From positions 3,596,001 through 3,660,000 of the forward strand of contig NZ_CP020809.1 in the NCBI RefSeq assembly GCF_002157835.1: a DNA stretch of 64,000 nt, read 5' to 3'. This DNA comes from Mycobacterium dioxanotrophicus. Its GTDB lineage: Bacteria > Actinomycetota > Actinomycetes > Mycobacteriales > Mycobacteriaceae. Both the position numbers and the translations under genes were made by a program. Each line of letters begins with the position of its first letter. Position 1 is the first letter of the stretch. The notes beneath the pieces are model-generated. The model saw only the letters and a program-made list of their open reading frames with translations. It was not told where the DNA came from and made no database searches. Below, one piece after another: positions 51,927 through 61,224 of this stretch.

Positions 51927-53354
51927 TCACACCACCAGGCTGAGCAGCAGCACGAACAACAGACCGGCGACCGACAACACGGTTTCCATCAGCGACCAGG
52001 TCTTGATGGTCTGGCTCACGGTGAGCCGGAAATACTGGTTCACCAACCAGAATCCGGCATCGTTGACGTGCGAGAAGAACAGTGAGCCCGCACCGACCGC
52101 GAGAACGACGAGCGACGTCTGACCCGTGCTCATCCCTTCGACGAGGCCGAGCACCAACGCCGAGGCGGTGATGGTGGCAACGGTCGCCGAGCCGGTGGCC
52201 AGCCGGATGAGCACAGCCAGGACCCAGGCCAGCAGGATGACCGAGATGTGGACGTTCTCGGCCCAGCGGGCCAGCATCGTGCCGATACCGCTGTCGACCA
52301 GAACCTGTTTGAATCCGCCACCGGCAGCGACGATCAAGATGATCCCGGCGACCGGCGGCAAACCCGACTCGACGCATTTGGTGATGGCCGCCCGCGACAT
52401 TCCGGCGCCGCGGCCCAGCGTGACCATGCCGACGACGACCGCGATGAGCAACGCGACCAGCGGGGTGCCCAGCACATCGAAGGTGACCCGCAGCCACTGC
52501 TTCTTGTTGTCGATGAAGATGTCGCACAAGGCTTTCCCCATCATCAACACGACGGGGAGCAGAACACTGAACATCGTGATGCCGAACGAGGGACGCTGCG
52601 CATCGTCCGCACCGTTTCGATCACCTTCGAAGGTGTCCGGGGCATCGACGACAACCCAGCGGCCGGCCAGTTTTCCGAACAGCGGACCGGCGATCACCAC
52701 GGTGGGCACCGCGACGAGCACACCGAGCGCCAGGGTCACACCGAGGTCGGCGTGCAGCAGGTCGATCGCGGTGAGCGGGCCGGGGTGCGGTGGCACGAAC
52801 CCGTGCATGGCCGACAGACCGGCCAGCGCCGGGATGCCGACCGTGATCAGCGACAGGTGCGAGCGGCGCGCCACCAGGTAGATCACCGGCATGAGGAGCA
52901 CCAGGCCGATCTCGAAGAACATCGGCAGCCCGATGATGGCGCCCACCAAGGCCATCGCCCACGGCAACATCCTGGGCGAGGCGTGGCCGACGATGGTGTC
53001 GACGATCTCGTCCGCGCCACCGGAATCGGCAAGCAACTTGGCGAACATCGCTCCGAGGGCGATGAGGATGCCGACACCGGCTGCGGTGGAACCGAATCCG
53101 TCGCTGAACGAGGTGATGACCGTGGGCAGGCTCTGCCTGACCGTGTCGCCGGTGAACACGCTGAGCACCAGCGGCACGACGCCCACGGTCAAGGCACCGA
53201 AGATCAACGCGAGGAACGGGTGCAGTTTCACCCACGAGATCAGCACCACGATCACGGCGATGCCGGCCAGGAACGCCACGATCAGTTCCCAGCCCGGTGC
53301 GACCGGCTCCGGCAGTTTCGCGCCCTCGGCGAGGACGCTCAGCGCGGGGCTCAC
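51927..53354 (-). CDS. Gluconate:H+ symporter (GntP family)
   Basis: A 475-residue permease with about 12 to 14 hydrophobic segments. Family features: KLHPFLALIFGALTVGVVPL, SFSDGFGSTAAGVGILIALG, MLPWAMALVGAIIGLPMFFE, and GLSAMHGFVPPHPGPLTAID, which is highly characteristic of GntP. Starts with GTG overlapping the gluconokinase stop by 4 bases, so the two are coupled. It imports gluconate or a related acid. Confidence 0.93.
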   Translation of the reverse strand: MSPALSVLAEGAKLPEPVAPGWELIVAFLAGIAVIVVLISWVKLHPFLALIFGALTVGVVPLVLSVFTGDTVRQSLPTVITSFSDGFGSTAAGVGILIALGAMFAKLLADSGGADEIVDTIVGHASPRMLPWAMALVGAIIGLPMFFEIGLVLLMPVIYLVARRSHLSLITVGIPALAGLSAMHGFVPPHPGPLTAIDLLHADLGVTLALGVLVAVPTVVIAGPLFGKLAGRWVVVDAPDTFEGDRNGADDAQRPSFGITMFSVLLPVVLMMGKALCDIFIDNKKQWLRVTFDVLGTPLVALLIAVVVGMVTLGRGAGMSRAAITKCVESGLPPVAGIILIVAAGGGFKQVLVDSGIGTMLARWAENVHISVILLAWVLAVLIRLATGSATVATITASALVLGLVEGMSTGQTSLVVLAVGAGSLFFSHVNDAGFWLVNQYFRLTVSQTIKTWSLMETVLSVAGLLFVLLLSLVV

Positions 53355-53857
53355 TGCTTGCCCCGGGCCGGCGCGGTGGCGGCGACGTAGGCGTCGACGA
53401 TGGCGTCGATGTCCTGGTCTACGTCGATGGTGATCCCGGCCTCGTCGGAATCCAGCGGCTCCAGCGTCTCGAACTGCGAGTTCAACAGTGCTGCGGGCAT
53501 GAAGTGCCCGGGACGGCTGGCCTGCCTGCGGCCGATCACCTCGGGTGTGCCTGTGAGGTGCAGGAACTGCACGTCGGGGCAGTGCCGTCGCAACTGGTCG
53601 CGGTACTTGCGCTTGAGTGCCGAGCAGCTCATGACGCCACCGTCATGGTGGTCGGCCAGCCATCCGCCGATGGTCTCCAGCCATGGATAGCGGTCGTCGT
53701 CGTCGAGCGGGTGCCCGGCCGCCATCTTGGCGATGTTGGCCGGTGGGTGGAAATCGTCGGCGTCGCCGAACGGCACGCGTAGCCGTTGCGCCAATGCCGC
53801 GCCGACCGTCGATTTTCCTGAACCCGAAACGCCCATGATGACGATTGGTGATCCCAT
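53351..53857 (-). CDS. gntK: Gluconokinase
   Basis: A 168-residue P-loop kinase of the GntK/IdnK family, forming 6-phosphogluconate. P-loop: IVIMGVSGSGKSTVGAALA. Then FGDADDFHPPANIAKMAAGH, GVMSCSALKRKYRDQLR, and ASRPGHFMPAALLNSQFETL, all diagnostic. Start 53857 has GAGGTGGAG just upstream; GTG 53866 is the alternative. Operon with gntP; divergent gntR with a perfect operator between. Confidence 0.95.
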   Translation of the reverse strand: MGSPIVIMGVSGSGKSTVGAALAQRLRVPFGDADDFHPPANIAKMAAGHPLDDDDRYPWLETIGGWLADHHDGGVMSCSALKRKYRDQLRRHCPDVQFLHLTGTPEVIGRRQASRPGHFMPAALLNSQFETLEPLDSDEAGITIDVDQDIDAIVDAYVAATAPARGKQ

Positions 53858-53900
53858 GCACTCCACCTCACGGTTGTGGTTACCGTCACAGAGCCTGCCT

Positions 53901-53917
53901 CAAAAGTCAGACTTTTG
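53901..53917. promoter_or_regulatory. Gluconate operon operator: 8-bp perfect inverted repeat
   Basis: CAAAAGTC (53901-53908) and GACTTTTG (53910-53917) are exact reverse complements around a single central A. It lies in the 123-bp divergent promoter between gntK (start 53857) and the GntR gene (start 53981). A 17-bp odd-length dyad is the usual geometry for FadR/GntR-type repressors. Confidence 0.75.
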
Positions 53918-53980
53918 CAAGCATTTCTGAAAGTAATCTGTTTTTACTCTGTACCGGCGCATTTATGACACGATGTATCC

Positions 53981-54697
53981 GTGTCCTCGCCATCAAACGT
54001 CGGAGCGTTGCATGGCAATCTGCTGACCGCGCTCGGTACCGGCATCGTGTCCGGTGAACTCGCTGCGGGCCAGGTTCTGACCCTTGAAGGGGTCAGCGCC
54101 CGGCACGGGGTCTCGCGCAGTGTCGCGCGTGAGGCCATGCGAGTGCTGGAGTCGATGGGCATGATCGCGTCACGACGTCGCGTCGGCATCACCATCCAGC
54201 CGTCGGCCAACTGGAACGTCTTCGACCCCAGGCTGATCCGGTGGCGCCTGGAGGCCGGCGACCGGGCCGCCCAGTTGGTGTCCCTGTCGGAACTGCGCCG
54301 CGGATTCGAACCGGCCGCCGCGGCCCTGGCGGCCCGCCGAGCCAATCCCGATCACTGCCGTATCTTGGCCGCAGCGGTATCCGACATGGTGGTGCACGGA
54401 CGGTCCGGCGACCTCGACGCATACCTGTTGGCGGACAAGGTGTTTCACCGGACGCTGCTGGAAGCCAGCGGCAACGAGATGTTCCGGGCGCTCAACGACG
54501 TGGTGGCCGAGGTGCTGACCGGCCGCACCCACCACGGGCTGATGCCGGTGCAGCCCAACCCCGCCGCGATCGAGCTGCACGACGAGGTGGCCCGCGCGAT
54601 CCGGCTGCGCGACGAACAGGGTGCCGAACGGGCGATGCGGGCCATCATCGACGAAGCGGTCACCGCAGTCGATCATGACGACAAGCCCGGTGATTAA
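53981..54697 (+). CDS. GntR/FadR-family transcriptional regulator (gluconate repressor candidate)
   Basis: A 238-residue regulator. The winged HTH runs LLTALGTGIVSGELAAGQVL then VSARHGVSRSVAREAMRVLE. The C-terminal FCD domain is helical, with metal-binding-type D/H residues (FEPAAAALAARRANPDHCR, DLDAYLLADKVFHRTLLEAS). GTG start. It is divergent from gntK-gntP, with the 17-bp dyad between, so it should repress them until gluconate or 6-phosphogluconate binds. Confidence 0.92.
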   Translation: MSSPSNVGALHGNLLTALGTGIVSGELAAGQVLTLEGVSARHGVSRSVAREAMRVLESMGMIASRRRVGITIQPSANWNVFDPRLIRWRLEAGDRAAQLVSLSELRRGFEPAAAALAARRANPDHCRILAAAVSDMVVHGRSGDLDAYLLADKVFHRTLLEASGNEMFRALNDVVAEVLTGRTHHGLMPVQPNPAAIELHDEVARAIRLRDEQGAERAMRAIIDEAVTAVDHDDKPGD

Positions 54698-54705
54698 CTG
54701 ACGGC

Positions 54706-55593
54706 ATGGGTCGCACACCGTCACTGGCACGCCGCTTCTTCGAACGTTTCGAGCTGGTACACGGGGTCACCTACTTCGCACCGGAATGCCGCTCGGCCCT
54801 CGATGGACTCGGCTACCGCGGATTCTGGATGGGCTACATGGCCGCACGTTCGGCACCGTTGGGCCAGGTACCTGCCGACGTGGTGGCCGCGATGTTCTAC
54901 AACTTCACGACGGCCCGGGTCGCCAAGGCCCTGCCCGCAGCGTGGCAGATCGCCGATCCCGCAGCAGCTCTGGCCGCCCGCCTCGACTCTGCCGTGGCGG
55001 CGCTCCGGCGGTCGGGTGTCATCGACGACGAAGCGACCCGCACCGCCGCTGATCTCGCGGCCAAGGCAGCCCGCACCGCGCCGCTGGACGGCCGGCCGCT
55101 CTACGCGGCCAACCGGGCACTGGACTGGCCCGACGATCCCATCGCGCAACTGTGGCAGGCCGTCACACTGCTGCGCGAACAGCGCGGCGACGCCCACGTC
55201 GCGATCCTGCTCGGCGAGGGCATCACCGGGCGGCAGTCCAACGTGCTGCACGCCGCTGCTGGGCGCACGCCCAGGGAAATGCTCATGCGCAGCCGCGATT
55301 ACGACGACGAACAGTGGGAGCACTACAGCGACGAACTGCGGGCGCGCGGGTTGCTCGACGGGTCAGGCGAACTCACCGAGGCGGGCCGCCGGCTCAAACA
55401 GGCGATCGAGGACCGCACCGACGCCGCGGCGCTCAGCGCGCTCGACGGCCTCACCGACGCGGAGGTCGAGACCCTGTTCCAGACGCTGACCCCGATCACC
55501 CGGCAGGTGGTGGCCGCAGGCGACGTGCCGGCCGCGACGCCGATGGGGCTGCGCCGCGACGATCTCACCGACGGCAGCGCACATCTGGGCTGA
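54706..55593 (+). CDS. SCO6745-family protein
   Basis: A 295-residue, largely helical protein similar to an actinobacterial family named after Streptomyces SCO6745. Recognisable pieces are ELVHGVTYFAPECRSALDGL, GYRGFWMGYMAARSAPLGQV, AAMFYNFTTARVAKALPAAW and a winged-helix-like end (DDEQWEHYSDELRARGLLDG, then LTEAGRRLKQAIEDRTDAA). It lies 8 bases after gntR on the same strand. Function is not known; the C-terminal half looks like a DNA-binding winged helix. Confidence 0.75.
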   Translation: MGRTPSLARRFFERFELVHGVTYFAPECRSALDGLGYRGFWMGYMAARSAPLGQVPADVVAAMFYNFTTARVAKALPAAWQIADPAAALAARLDSAVAALRRSGVIDDEATRTAADLAAKAARTAPLDGRPLYAANRALDWPDDPIAQLWQAVTLLREQRGDAHVAILLGEGITGRQSNVLHAAAGRTPREMLMRSRDYDDEQWEHYSDELRARGLLDGSGELTEAGRRLKQAIEDRTDAAALSALDGLTDAEVETLFQTLTPITRQVVAAGDVPAATPMGLRRDDLTDGSAHLG

Positions 55594-55596
55594 GGG

Positions 55597-55923
55597 TCAG
55601 CGCGGGCCGTACATGATCAGCCCGACACCGCCGAGGCATATCAGTGCCCCGATGACATCCCAGCGGTCCGGGCGGAAACCGTCGGCGATGACGCCCCAGA
55701 TCAACGAGCCGGCGATGAACACGCCGCCGTAGGCAGCCAGAACTCGCCCGAAGTGAGAGTCGGGTTGGAACGCCGCCACGAATCCGTAGGCGCCCAACGA
55801 CACCGCACCCGCGCCGATCCACAACCAGCCCCGATGCTCACGCAGGCCCTGCCACACCAACCAGGCACCGCCGATCTCGAGCAGCGCGGCCAGCACGAAC
55901 AGAGCGATCGACTTGAGGACCAT
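55597..55923 (-). CDS. YnfA-like small membrane protein (SMR-related)
   Basis: A 108-residue protein with four helices: [60 protein letters not shown], and [20 protein letters not shown]. The conserved EIGGAWLVW with Glu in the first helix and the AYGG motif match the YnfA/UPF0060 family, relatives of SMR drug exporters. Its ATG shares one base with the livF stop, so it is translationally coupled as the last gene of the Liv-type operon. Confidence 0.88.
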   Translation of the reverse strand: MVLKSIALFVLAALLEIGGAWLVWQGLREHRGWLWIGAGAVSLGAYGFVAAFQPDSHFGRVLAAYGGVFIAGSLIWGVIADGFRPDRWDVIGALICLGGVGLIMYGPR

Positions 55924-56672
55924 CAGGCCACACCGAGGTAAGCCGCCCGAACGGCGTCGTCGGCCAACAGTTCTCGGGCAGGGCCGGTGCGGGTGACGTT
56001 GCCGGTTTCGAGAATGTAGGCCCGGTCCGATCGACTCAGGGCCTGTTGGGCGTTCTGTTCCACCAGCAAGACCGTAGTGCCCTGGTTGTTGATCTCGGAA
56101 ATGATGCGGAAGATCTGCGAGATCACCATGGGCGCCAAACCCATCGACGGCTCGTCGAGCAACAGCACGCGGGGTCGTGCCATCAACGCCCGGCCGATCG
56201 CGAGCATCTGCTGCTCCCCTCCCGACAAGGTGCCGCCCACTTGGCTGCGCCGCTCGGCGAGCCTCGGGAAGGTCTCCAGCACCCAGTCCAGCCGCTCGTC
56301 GTGCTCGGATTTGGTGGCGAACTTCCTTCCATAGCAGCCCATTTCGAGGTTCTCCAGCACCGACATGCCTGGGAAGACCCCGCGGCCCTCCGGTGCCTGG
56401 ATCAGGCCGCTCGCGACTCGCAGATGCGCCTTGACGCGAGAGATGTCCTGGCCCTCGAACCACACCGAACCCGACGTCAGAGCCCGCAGACCCGAGATCG
56501 CGCGCATCGTCGTCGTCTTGCCTGCGCCATTGGAACCCAGCAGCGTCACGAGCTCACCCTCGTGCACCACCAGTGAAACCCCGTGCAGTGCCTGGATCCT
56601 GCCGTAGTGCACGACGGCGTCGCGAACCTCGAGCAGGACCGGGCGGTCGCCGGTGTCAGCCGAGCTCGTCAT
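55923..56672 (-). CDS. livF: Branched-chain amino acid-type ABC ATPase LivF
   Basis: A 249-residue ATPase. [20 protein letters not shown], Walker [11 protein letters not shown], signature [15 protein letters not shown], Walker [13 protein letters not shown], switch His replaced by Q-type region [20 protein letters not shown], the LivF pattern (VEQN). Start 56672 has GGGGGTG 4 bases upstream and overlaps livG by 17 bases. Confidence 0.92.
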   Translation of the reverse strand: MTSSADTGDRPVLLEVRDAVVHYGRIQALHGVSLVVHEGELVTLLGSNGAGKTTTMRAISGLRALTSGSVWFEGQDISRVKAHLRVASGLIQAPEGRGVFPGMSVLENLEMGCYGRKFATKSEHDERLDWVLETFPRLAERRSQVGGTLSGGEQQMLAIGRALMARPRVLLLDEPSMGLAPMVISQIFRIISEINNQGTTVLLVEQNAQQALSRSDRAYILETGNVTRTGPARELLADDAVRAAYLGVA

Positions 56673-57510
56673 CGGGCACCCCCAGATATGCGGCAATCAC
56701 CTTCGGGTCCTCGCGGATTTCCGAGGGGAGTCCGTCGGCGATCTTGCGGCCGAATTCCAGCACGACGATGCGGTCGGTGACTCCCATCACCAGACGCATG
56801 TCGTGTTCGATCAGCAGCACGGTGTAGCCGTCGTCACGGATCTTGCGGATCAACTCGATGAGAGCGGCTTTTTCACTCGGGTTGAAGCCCGCAGCCGGTT
56901 CGTCGAGGCAGAGCAGCTTCGGCTCCGTCGCGAGTGCGCGGGCGATCTCCAGCCGACGCTGATCGCCGTACGGCAGGTTCTTGGCCTTCTCCTCGCCGCG
57001 ATGGGCGATCCCGACGAAATGCAGGAGTGCGGCGGCGCGTTCGATGGCGGAGCGCTCTTCGCGACGGTGCCGCGGCGTCCGGATCAGCGCGCCTGGCACC
57101 GAGGTGCGGTGCCGCGCGTCGGTGCCGACCACCACGTTCTCCAGCGCCGTCATCTCGCCGAACAGCCGGATGTTCTGGAACGTGCGGGCGATCCCCCGCC
57201 GCGTGATCTGGTGCCGTTTGATGCGGCCCAACGGGGCGCCGTCGAACAGCACCGAACCCGAACTCGGCCGGTACACCCCGGTGATGGCGTTGAAGCAGGT
57301 GGTCTTGCCTGCGCCGTTGGGTCCGATGAGGCCGAGGATCTCACCGCGCCGGATGTCGAAGGTGACGTTGTCCAACGCCACCAGTCCACCGAACTTGACC
57401 GTCAGATCCTTAGTCTGCAGCAGTACTTCGCCTTCGGCGGCGTTGATCTCCCGGTGGACCCCGGCCAGCTCCTCGATGATTTCCGTCGTCCCGGAAGTGT
57501 CCTCGGTCAT
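56656..57510 (-). CDS. livG: Branched-chain amino acid-type ABC ATPase LivG
   Basis: A 284-residue ATPase. An N-terminal acidic extension of about 30 residues (TSGTTEIIEELAGVHREINA) precedes LLQTKDLTVKFGGLVALDNV. Walker A GPNGAGKTTC, signature-region LPYGDQRRLEIARAL, Walker B LCLDEPAAGFNP, switch His in LLIEHDMRLVMGVTDRIVVL, the LivG set. The ATG overlaps the livM stop by 4 bases (ATGA). Confidence 0.92.
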   Translation of the reverse strand: MTEDTSGTTEIIEELAGVHREINAAEGEVLLQTKDLTVKFGGLVALDNVTFDIRRGEILGLIGPNGAGKTTCFNAITGVYRPSSGSVLFDGAPLGRIKRHQITRRGIARTFQNIRLFGEMTALENVVVGTDARHRTSVPGALIRTPRHRREERSAIERAAALLHFVGIAHRGEEKAKNLPYGDQRRLEIARALATEPKLLCLDEPAAGFNPSEKAALIELIRKIRDDGYTVLLIEHDMRLVMGVTDRIVVLEFGRKIADGLPSEIREDPKVIAAYLGVPDDELG

Positions 57511-58706
57511 GGCGCCGGCCTTTCCGCCGGGCCGGAACGCAACAATCGCCGTGCCGCGCCGCCGTAGGTGAGCAGGAACTGGCGGGCCGGGAACAGGCCC
57601 TGCGGCCGGAAGATCATCAAGATCACCAGGGCCAGCCCGAAGAACAGGTACTTCAGGTCGCCGAGGTTGATCCCGAACAATTCGACACCCAGAAGCCGGT
57701 TGGGCAGATACACGATGATGAACGCGCCGAAGATCACGCCGAGTTTGTTGCCTTGACCACCGAGCACGACCGCACACAAGAACAGCATTGAGTTGATGAT
57801 GTTGAAGGTCGGTGGCGCGACGAACTGCACCTGCCCGGCGTACAACGCGCCGGACAGTCCACCGATCGCCGCTCCGATGATGAACGCCCACAGTTTGAAG
57901 CGGAAGGTGTTGACGCCCATCACCTCCGCGGCGTCTTCGTCCTCGCGGATCGCCACCCAGGCGCGGCCCACCCGGCTGCGCTCGAGGTTGCCCACGATCA
58001 GCAGGATCACCACGATCAACAGCAGGCTCAGCCAGAACCACCAGGTGCCGTAGTTGTCCTTGCCGAGCGAGTTGCCGTGCGAGAACACACCGTTCGGCGG
58101 TTCCTGAGCCTCGCGGAAACGTGGGTAGGCGAGCTCGTTGAGACCACGTGGCCCGTTGGTCACCCCCGCCAGATTGTCGGCCAGCAGCCGGATGATCTCG
58201 CCGAAACCGAGAGTGACGATGGCAAGATAATCCCCGCGCAGCCGCAGTGTCGGGATGCCCAGCACCAGGCCGGCCATGGCGGTGACGGCCATCGCCAGTG
58301 GCACACAGGCCAGCCAGGCCCAGTGGGTGCCGAGCAATCCGTTGGGCCCGGCCTGGTTCCACGGGCTGGCAGGGCTCGTCAACAAAGCCACCGTGTACGC
58401 GCCTACCGCGTAGAACCCGACATACCCGAGATCGAGCAGGCCGGCTTGGCCGACAACGACATTGAGGCCGATCGCGATGATGGCGACCATCGCGAACTGG
58501 GCCATGGTGCCGCCGAAGCTGACGCCCGGTGTGTCGAGGATCTGCGGAGGATTCAGCGGCAACAACGCCAAAAGCGCGAACACCGGTATGCCGAAAACCC
58601 ATTTCAGCTGGCGTGGCAGGGCTGACCAGCCGTCGCGGATGGCATCGCCCGGCGCCAGCAGGGCCGAGCCGATCGGCCGCCGTTCGGATTCGTGCCCGTT
58701 CGTCAT
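57507..58706 (-). CDS. livM: Branched-chain amino acid-type ABC permease LivM
   Basis: A 399-residue permease with about nine or ten helices. After a charged N-terminus come FGIPVFALLALLPLNPPQIL, VVGQAGLLDLGYVGFYAVGA and GDYLAIVTLGFGEIIRLLAD, the LivM signatures, then GRAWVAIREDEDAAEVMGVN, the cytoplasmic coupling loop. ATGA overlap with the livH stop. Confidence 0.93.
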   Translation of the reverse strand: MTNGHESERRPIGSALLAPGDAIRDGWSALPRQLKWVFGIPVFALLALLPLNPPQILDTPGVSFGGTMAQFAMVAIIAIGLNVVVGQAGLLDLGYVGFYAVGAYTVALLTSPASPWNQAGPNGLLGTHWAWLACVPLAMAVTAMAGLVLGIPTLRLRGDYLAIVTLGFGEIIRLLADNLAGVTNGPRGLNELAYPRFREAQEPPNGVFSHGNSLGKDNYGTWWFWLSLLLIVVILLIVGNLERSRVGRAWVAIREDEDAAEVMGVNTFRFKLWAFIIGAAIGGLSGALYAGQVQFVAPPTFNIINSMLFLCAVVLGGQGNKLGVIFGAFIIVYLPNRLLGVELFGINLGDLKYLFFGLALVILMIFRPQGLFPARQFLLTYGGAARRLLRSGPAERPAP

Positions 58707-59740
58707 GCCCGCGCCTTTCCGAGGCTCTCCCCCAGGATGCCGGTGGGCCGGAACAACAACACCAGAACCAGCAGAACGAACGCGACGACGTCACGCCACT
58801 GGGTACCCAGCACCGCCTGCCCGTAGTTCTCGATGATTCCCAGCAGCAGGCCGCCGAGCAGCGCACCGCGCAGATTGCCGATGCCACCGAGCACGGCCGC
58901 CGAGAATGCCTTGATGCCGAGGACGAAGCCGCCCCAGTAGACGATGCCCTGCGGCACTTTCAGCGTGTACAGCAGTGCCGCGGCCCCCGCCAGCAGACCA
59001 CCGATGAGAAACGTCGTCATGATGATCCGTTCCCGCGACACGCCCATCAGTGTCGCCGTGGTCGGGTCCTGGGCCACCGCCCGGATCCCGCGACCGAACT
59101 TGGTCCGGTTGATGGCGATGTCGGTGAGCACCGCGAGGATCACCGCGGCGACGATGACCACGACCGTGACGTTCGAAACGCTCGAGTTGAACACGTGGAA
59201 CTGAGTCTTGGGCTGTACCAGGATGATCGGCGGCTGGGCGTTGCTGCCGCCGTAGCCTTTCAGGAATTGCGGCAGCACGAAGTGCACCACTTCCTGCAGC
59301 ACGAACGACATGCCGATCGCGGTGATGAGGAAGGTCAGCGGCCGCGCGTTGCGTTTGCGCAACGGCCGGTAGGCGACCAACTCCAGGCCCACCGCCGCCG
59401 AGCCTGACACCAGCATCGCGAAGATCATCGCGATGCCCAGGTACATCACCGTCAATCCGACGCCCACGTTGTAGGCGTTGCCGTTGGCGGTGAAACCGAG
59501 GATCACGTCCAGACAGAAGTAGGCACCGAACATGCCGAGCATGAAGATCTCGGAGTGCGCGAAGTTGATCAGCCGCAGCACACCGAAAACCAGGGTGTAC
59601 CCCACTGCCACCAACGCATAGATCGCACCCCACGCCAGGCCGTCGATCGTGAGCTGCCAGAACCCGTGCAGCAGGTTCTCGACGTTGAAGTTGATGTCGG
59701 CGGCGGCGCACACATAGCCACTGACGCAATCCGGGGTCAT
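58703..59740 (-). CDS. livH: Branched-chain amino acid-type ABC permease LivH
   Basis: A 345-residue permease with eight or so helices. IYALVAVGYTLVFGVLRLIN followed by FAHSEIFMLGMFGAYF is the LivH signature, and GRGIRAVAQDPTTATLMGVS the coupling loop. The N-terminus carries an unusual Cys-bearing pre-helix segment (TPDCVSGYVCAAADINFNVE), longer than in E. coli LivH. The gene begins 87 bases after livK, with a strong hairpin between. Confidence 0.92.
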   Translation of the reverse strand: MTPDCVSGYVCAAADINFNVENLLHGFWQLTIDGLAWGAIYALVAVGYTLVFGVLRLINFAHSEIFMLGMFGAYFCLDVILGFTANGNAYNVGVGLTVMYLGIAMIFAMLVSGSAAVGLELVAYRPLRKRNARPLTFLITAIGMSFVLQEVVHFVLPQFLKGYGGSNAQPPIILVQPKTQFHVFNSSVSNVTVVVIVAAVILAVLTDIAINRTKFGRGIRAVAQDPTTATLMGVSRERIIMTTFLIGGLLAGAAALLYTLKVPQGIVYWGGFVLGIKAFSAAVLGGIGNLRGALLGGLLLGIIENYGQAVLGTQWRDVVAFVLLVLVLLFRPTGILGESLGKARA

Positions 59741-59779
59741 CCGGGCGCGGCTCCTCTTCGCTTGGCGTTACCAACGAAG

Positions 59780-59812
59780 AACGCGTCCGGAACTGGTTGT
59801 TCCGGACGCGTT
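59780..59812. terminator. Intercistronic hairpin between livK and livH
   Basis: AACGCGTCCGGAA (59780-59792) and TTCCGGACGCGTT (59800-59812) are perfect 13-bp reverse complements with a 7-base loop. Read on the minus strand, the stem lies 16 bases after the livK stop and is followed by a T-rich CTTCGTT stretch. A partial terminator or RNA-stabilizing end would let the receptor be made in excess over the permease genes. Confidence 0.75.
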
Positions 59813-59827
59813 TCCGTCGTCAAACCG

Positions 59828-61042
59828 TCACTGAACCTTGTACACCCAGATGAGGGTGTTGGTGAGCTCACCGGTGTCGGTCCACTGGTACTGGCGGGCC
59901 ACGCCAGGTGCGTTGTAGGCCTTCACGTACTCCAGCAGCCCGGCCCGATCCTTGATACCCGAGTCGATGCCTTTGAGCAGGATGGTGGCCAGGTCATAGC
60001 CCTCGGTGCTGTACGTGCCGGGTTCCTGGTTGAACTTGGCGGTGTACTCCTTGGCGAACGCCGGAGGCGCCGGGCTGCACGGGCAGCTCAGGATCGCGTC
60101 CTTGGAGGCCTCGCCGGCCTGCTTGACGAACTCCGGGTCCTTGGTGCCGTCGGCGCTGACGAATGTCGCGGTGACGCCCGCGTCGCGCAGCTGCTGGACG
60201 AACGGTGCTGCCTGCGAGTAGTAGCCGCTGTAGAAGATGGAATCCGGGGCCACACCCTTGATCTGGGTCACTGCGGCCGAGAGATCTTTGTCCTCTTTCT
60301 TCACCGAGATGTTGCAGCCCGAGTCGGCCACCGGCCCAAGGGTTTCGCGCACCACGGTGGCAAGGCCGATGCCGTAGGCGGACTGGTCGTCGACGACGCA
60401 GACCTTCTTGTTGCCCAGAGTGTTCTTCAGGTAGTTGGCGACCGCGGTGCCCTGGCTGCCGTCGTTGCCGAGGCCGCGGAAGAACGTGCGCCAGCCGTTC
60501 TTGCTGAGATCGACGCGGGTCGCCGATGCGGTGGTGGCAACCAGGCCGGCCTGGTTGAACAGGCCGCCGGTGGCGTCGGTCTCACCGGAGAACGCGGGCC
60601 CGATCAGCCCGATGATCTCCTGGGTGTCCACGATGCGTGGTGCGACGCCGTTGGCCTTGTTGGGATCGCCCTCGGTGTCGAACTTCTCCAGCGTCACCTG
60701 GCAGCCCGGGTTGGCCGCATTGTGCTTGTCGACCGCCAACTGCGCACCGTTGAGGATGTTGATGCCCAGTGCGGCATCGGGGCCCGTCAGCGCGCCCATC
60801 ATCGCGAGCTTCAGGGGCGGGCAGGTGGCCTTGCCGTCACCGGCCGGATCCGCCGCCGCTGCCGTGTCGGGTGGCTTGATCTGCGCACCGTTTTCGTCGA
60901 TCGGGAACTGCTCGACGATCTTCAGACTGGTTTGGGATGCCTGCTGCTCGGGCGCCGACTGCTTCTGGCAGGCCGCCATGCCGAGCACCATGAGCCCCGC
61001 ACTACCGAGAACCAACGCTTTTCGTGCAATGCCACCGCGCAC
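59828..61042 (-). CDS. Branched-chain amino acid-type ABC receptor (LivK/LivJ-like lipoprotein)
   Basis: A 404-residue receptor. From the GTG at 61042, which has GGAGG 5 bases upstream, the N-terminus is ARKALVLGSAGLMVLGMAAC, a lipobox signal. The mature part matches type-I periplasmic receptors: KLAMMGALTGPDAALGINIL, IIGLIGPAFSGETDATGGLF, FFRGLGNDGSQGTAVANYLK, KVCVVDDQSAYGIGLATVVR. It is the first gene of the Liv-type operon. Ligand may be a branched-chain amino acid, amide or urea; Liv-type receptors vary widely. Confidence 0.9.
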   Translation of the reverse strand: MRGGIARKALVLGSAGLMVLGMAACQKQSAPEQQASQTSLKIVEQFPIDENGAQIKPPDTAAAADPAGDGKATCPPLKLAMMGALTGPDAALGINILNGAQLAVDKHNAANPGCQVTLEKFDTEGDPNKANGVAPRIVDTQEIIGLIGPAFSGETDATGGLFNQAGLVATTASATRVDLSKNGWRTFFRGLGNDGSQGTAVANYLKNTLGNKKVCVVDDQSAYGIGLATVVRETLGPVADSGCNISVKKEDKDLSAAVTQIKGVAPDSIFYSGYYSQAAPFVQQLRDAGVTATFVSADGTKDPEFVKQAGEASKDAILSCPCSPAPPAFAKEYTAKFNQEPGTYSTEGYDLATILLKGIDSGIKDRAGLLEYVKAYNAPGVARQYQWTDTGELTNTLIWVYKVQ

Positions 61043-61224
61043 GTTCACCTCCGGGTCAGTGTTGTCAGCGGCGCCGACGACCATGCCGACCAGGCAGGCG
61101 CCGATGCTTCGGGGTAGAACATAGCCAAAGCATGGCCGTGGTGCGGGATGTTGACTGATGCCGGTCGCGTCGACTCTGGCCGAATGCGATTGTCGGCAAC
61201 ATCAGAAACCCACAATTAACACCG

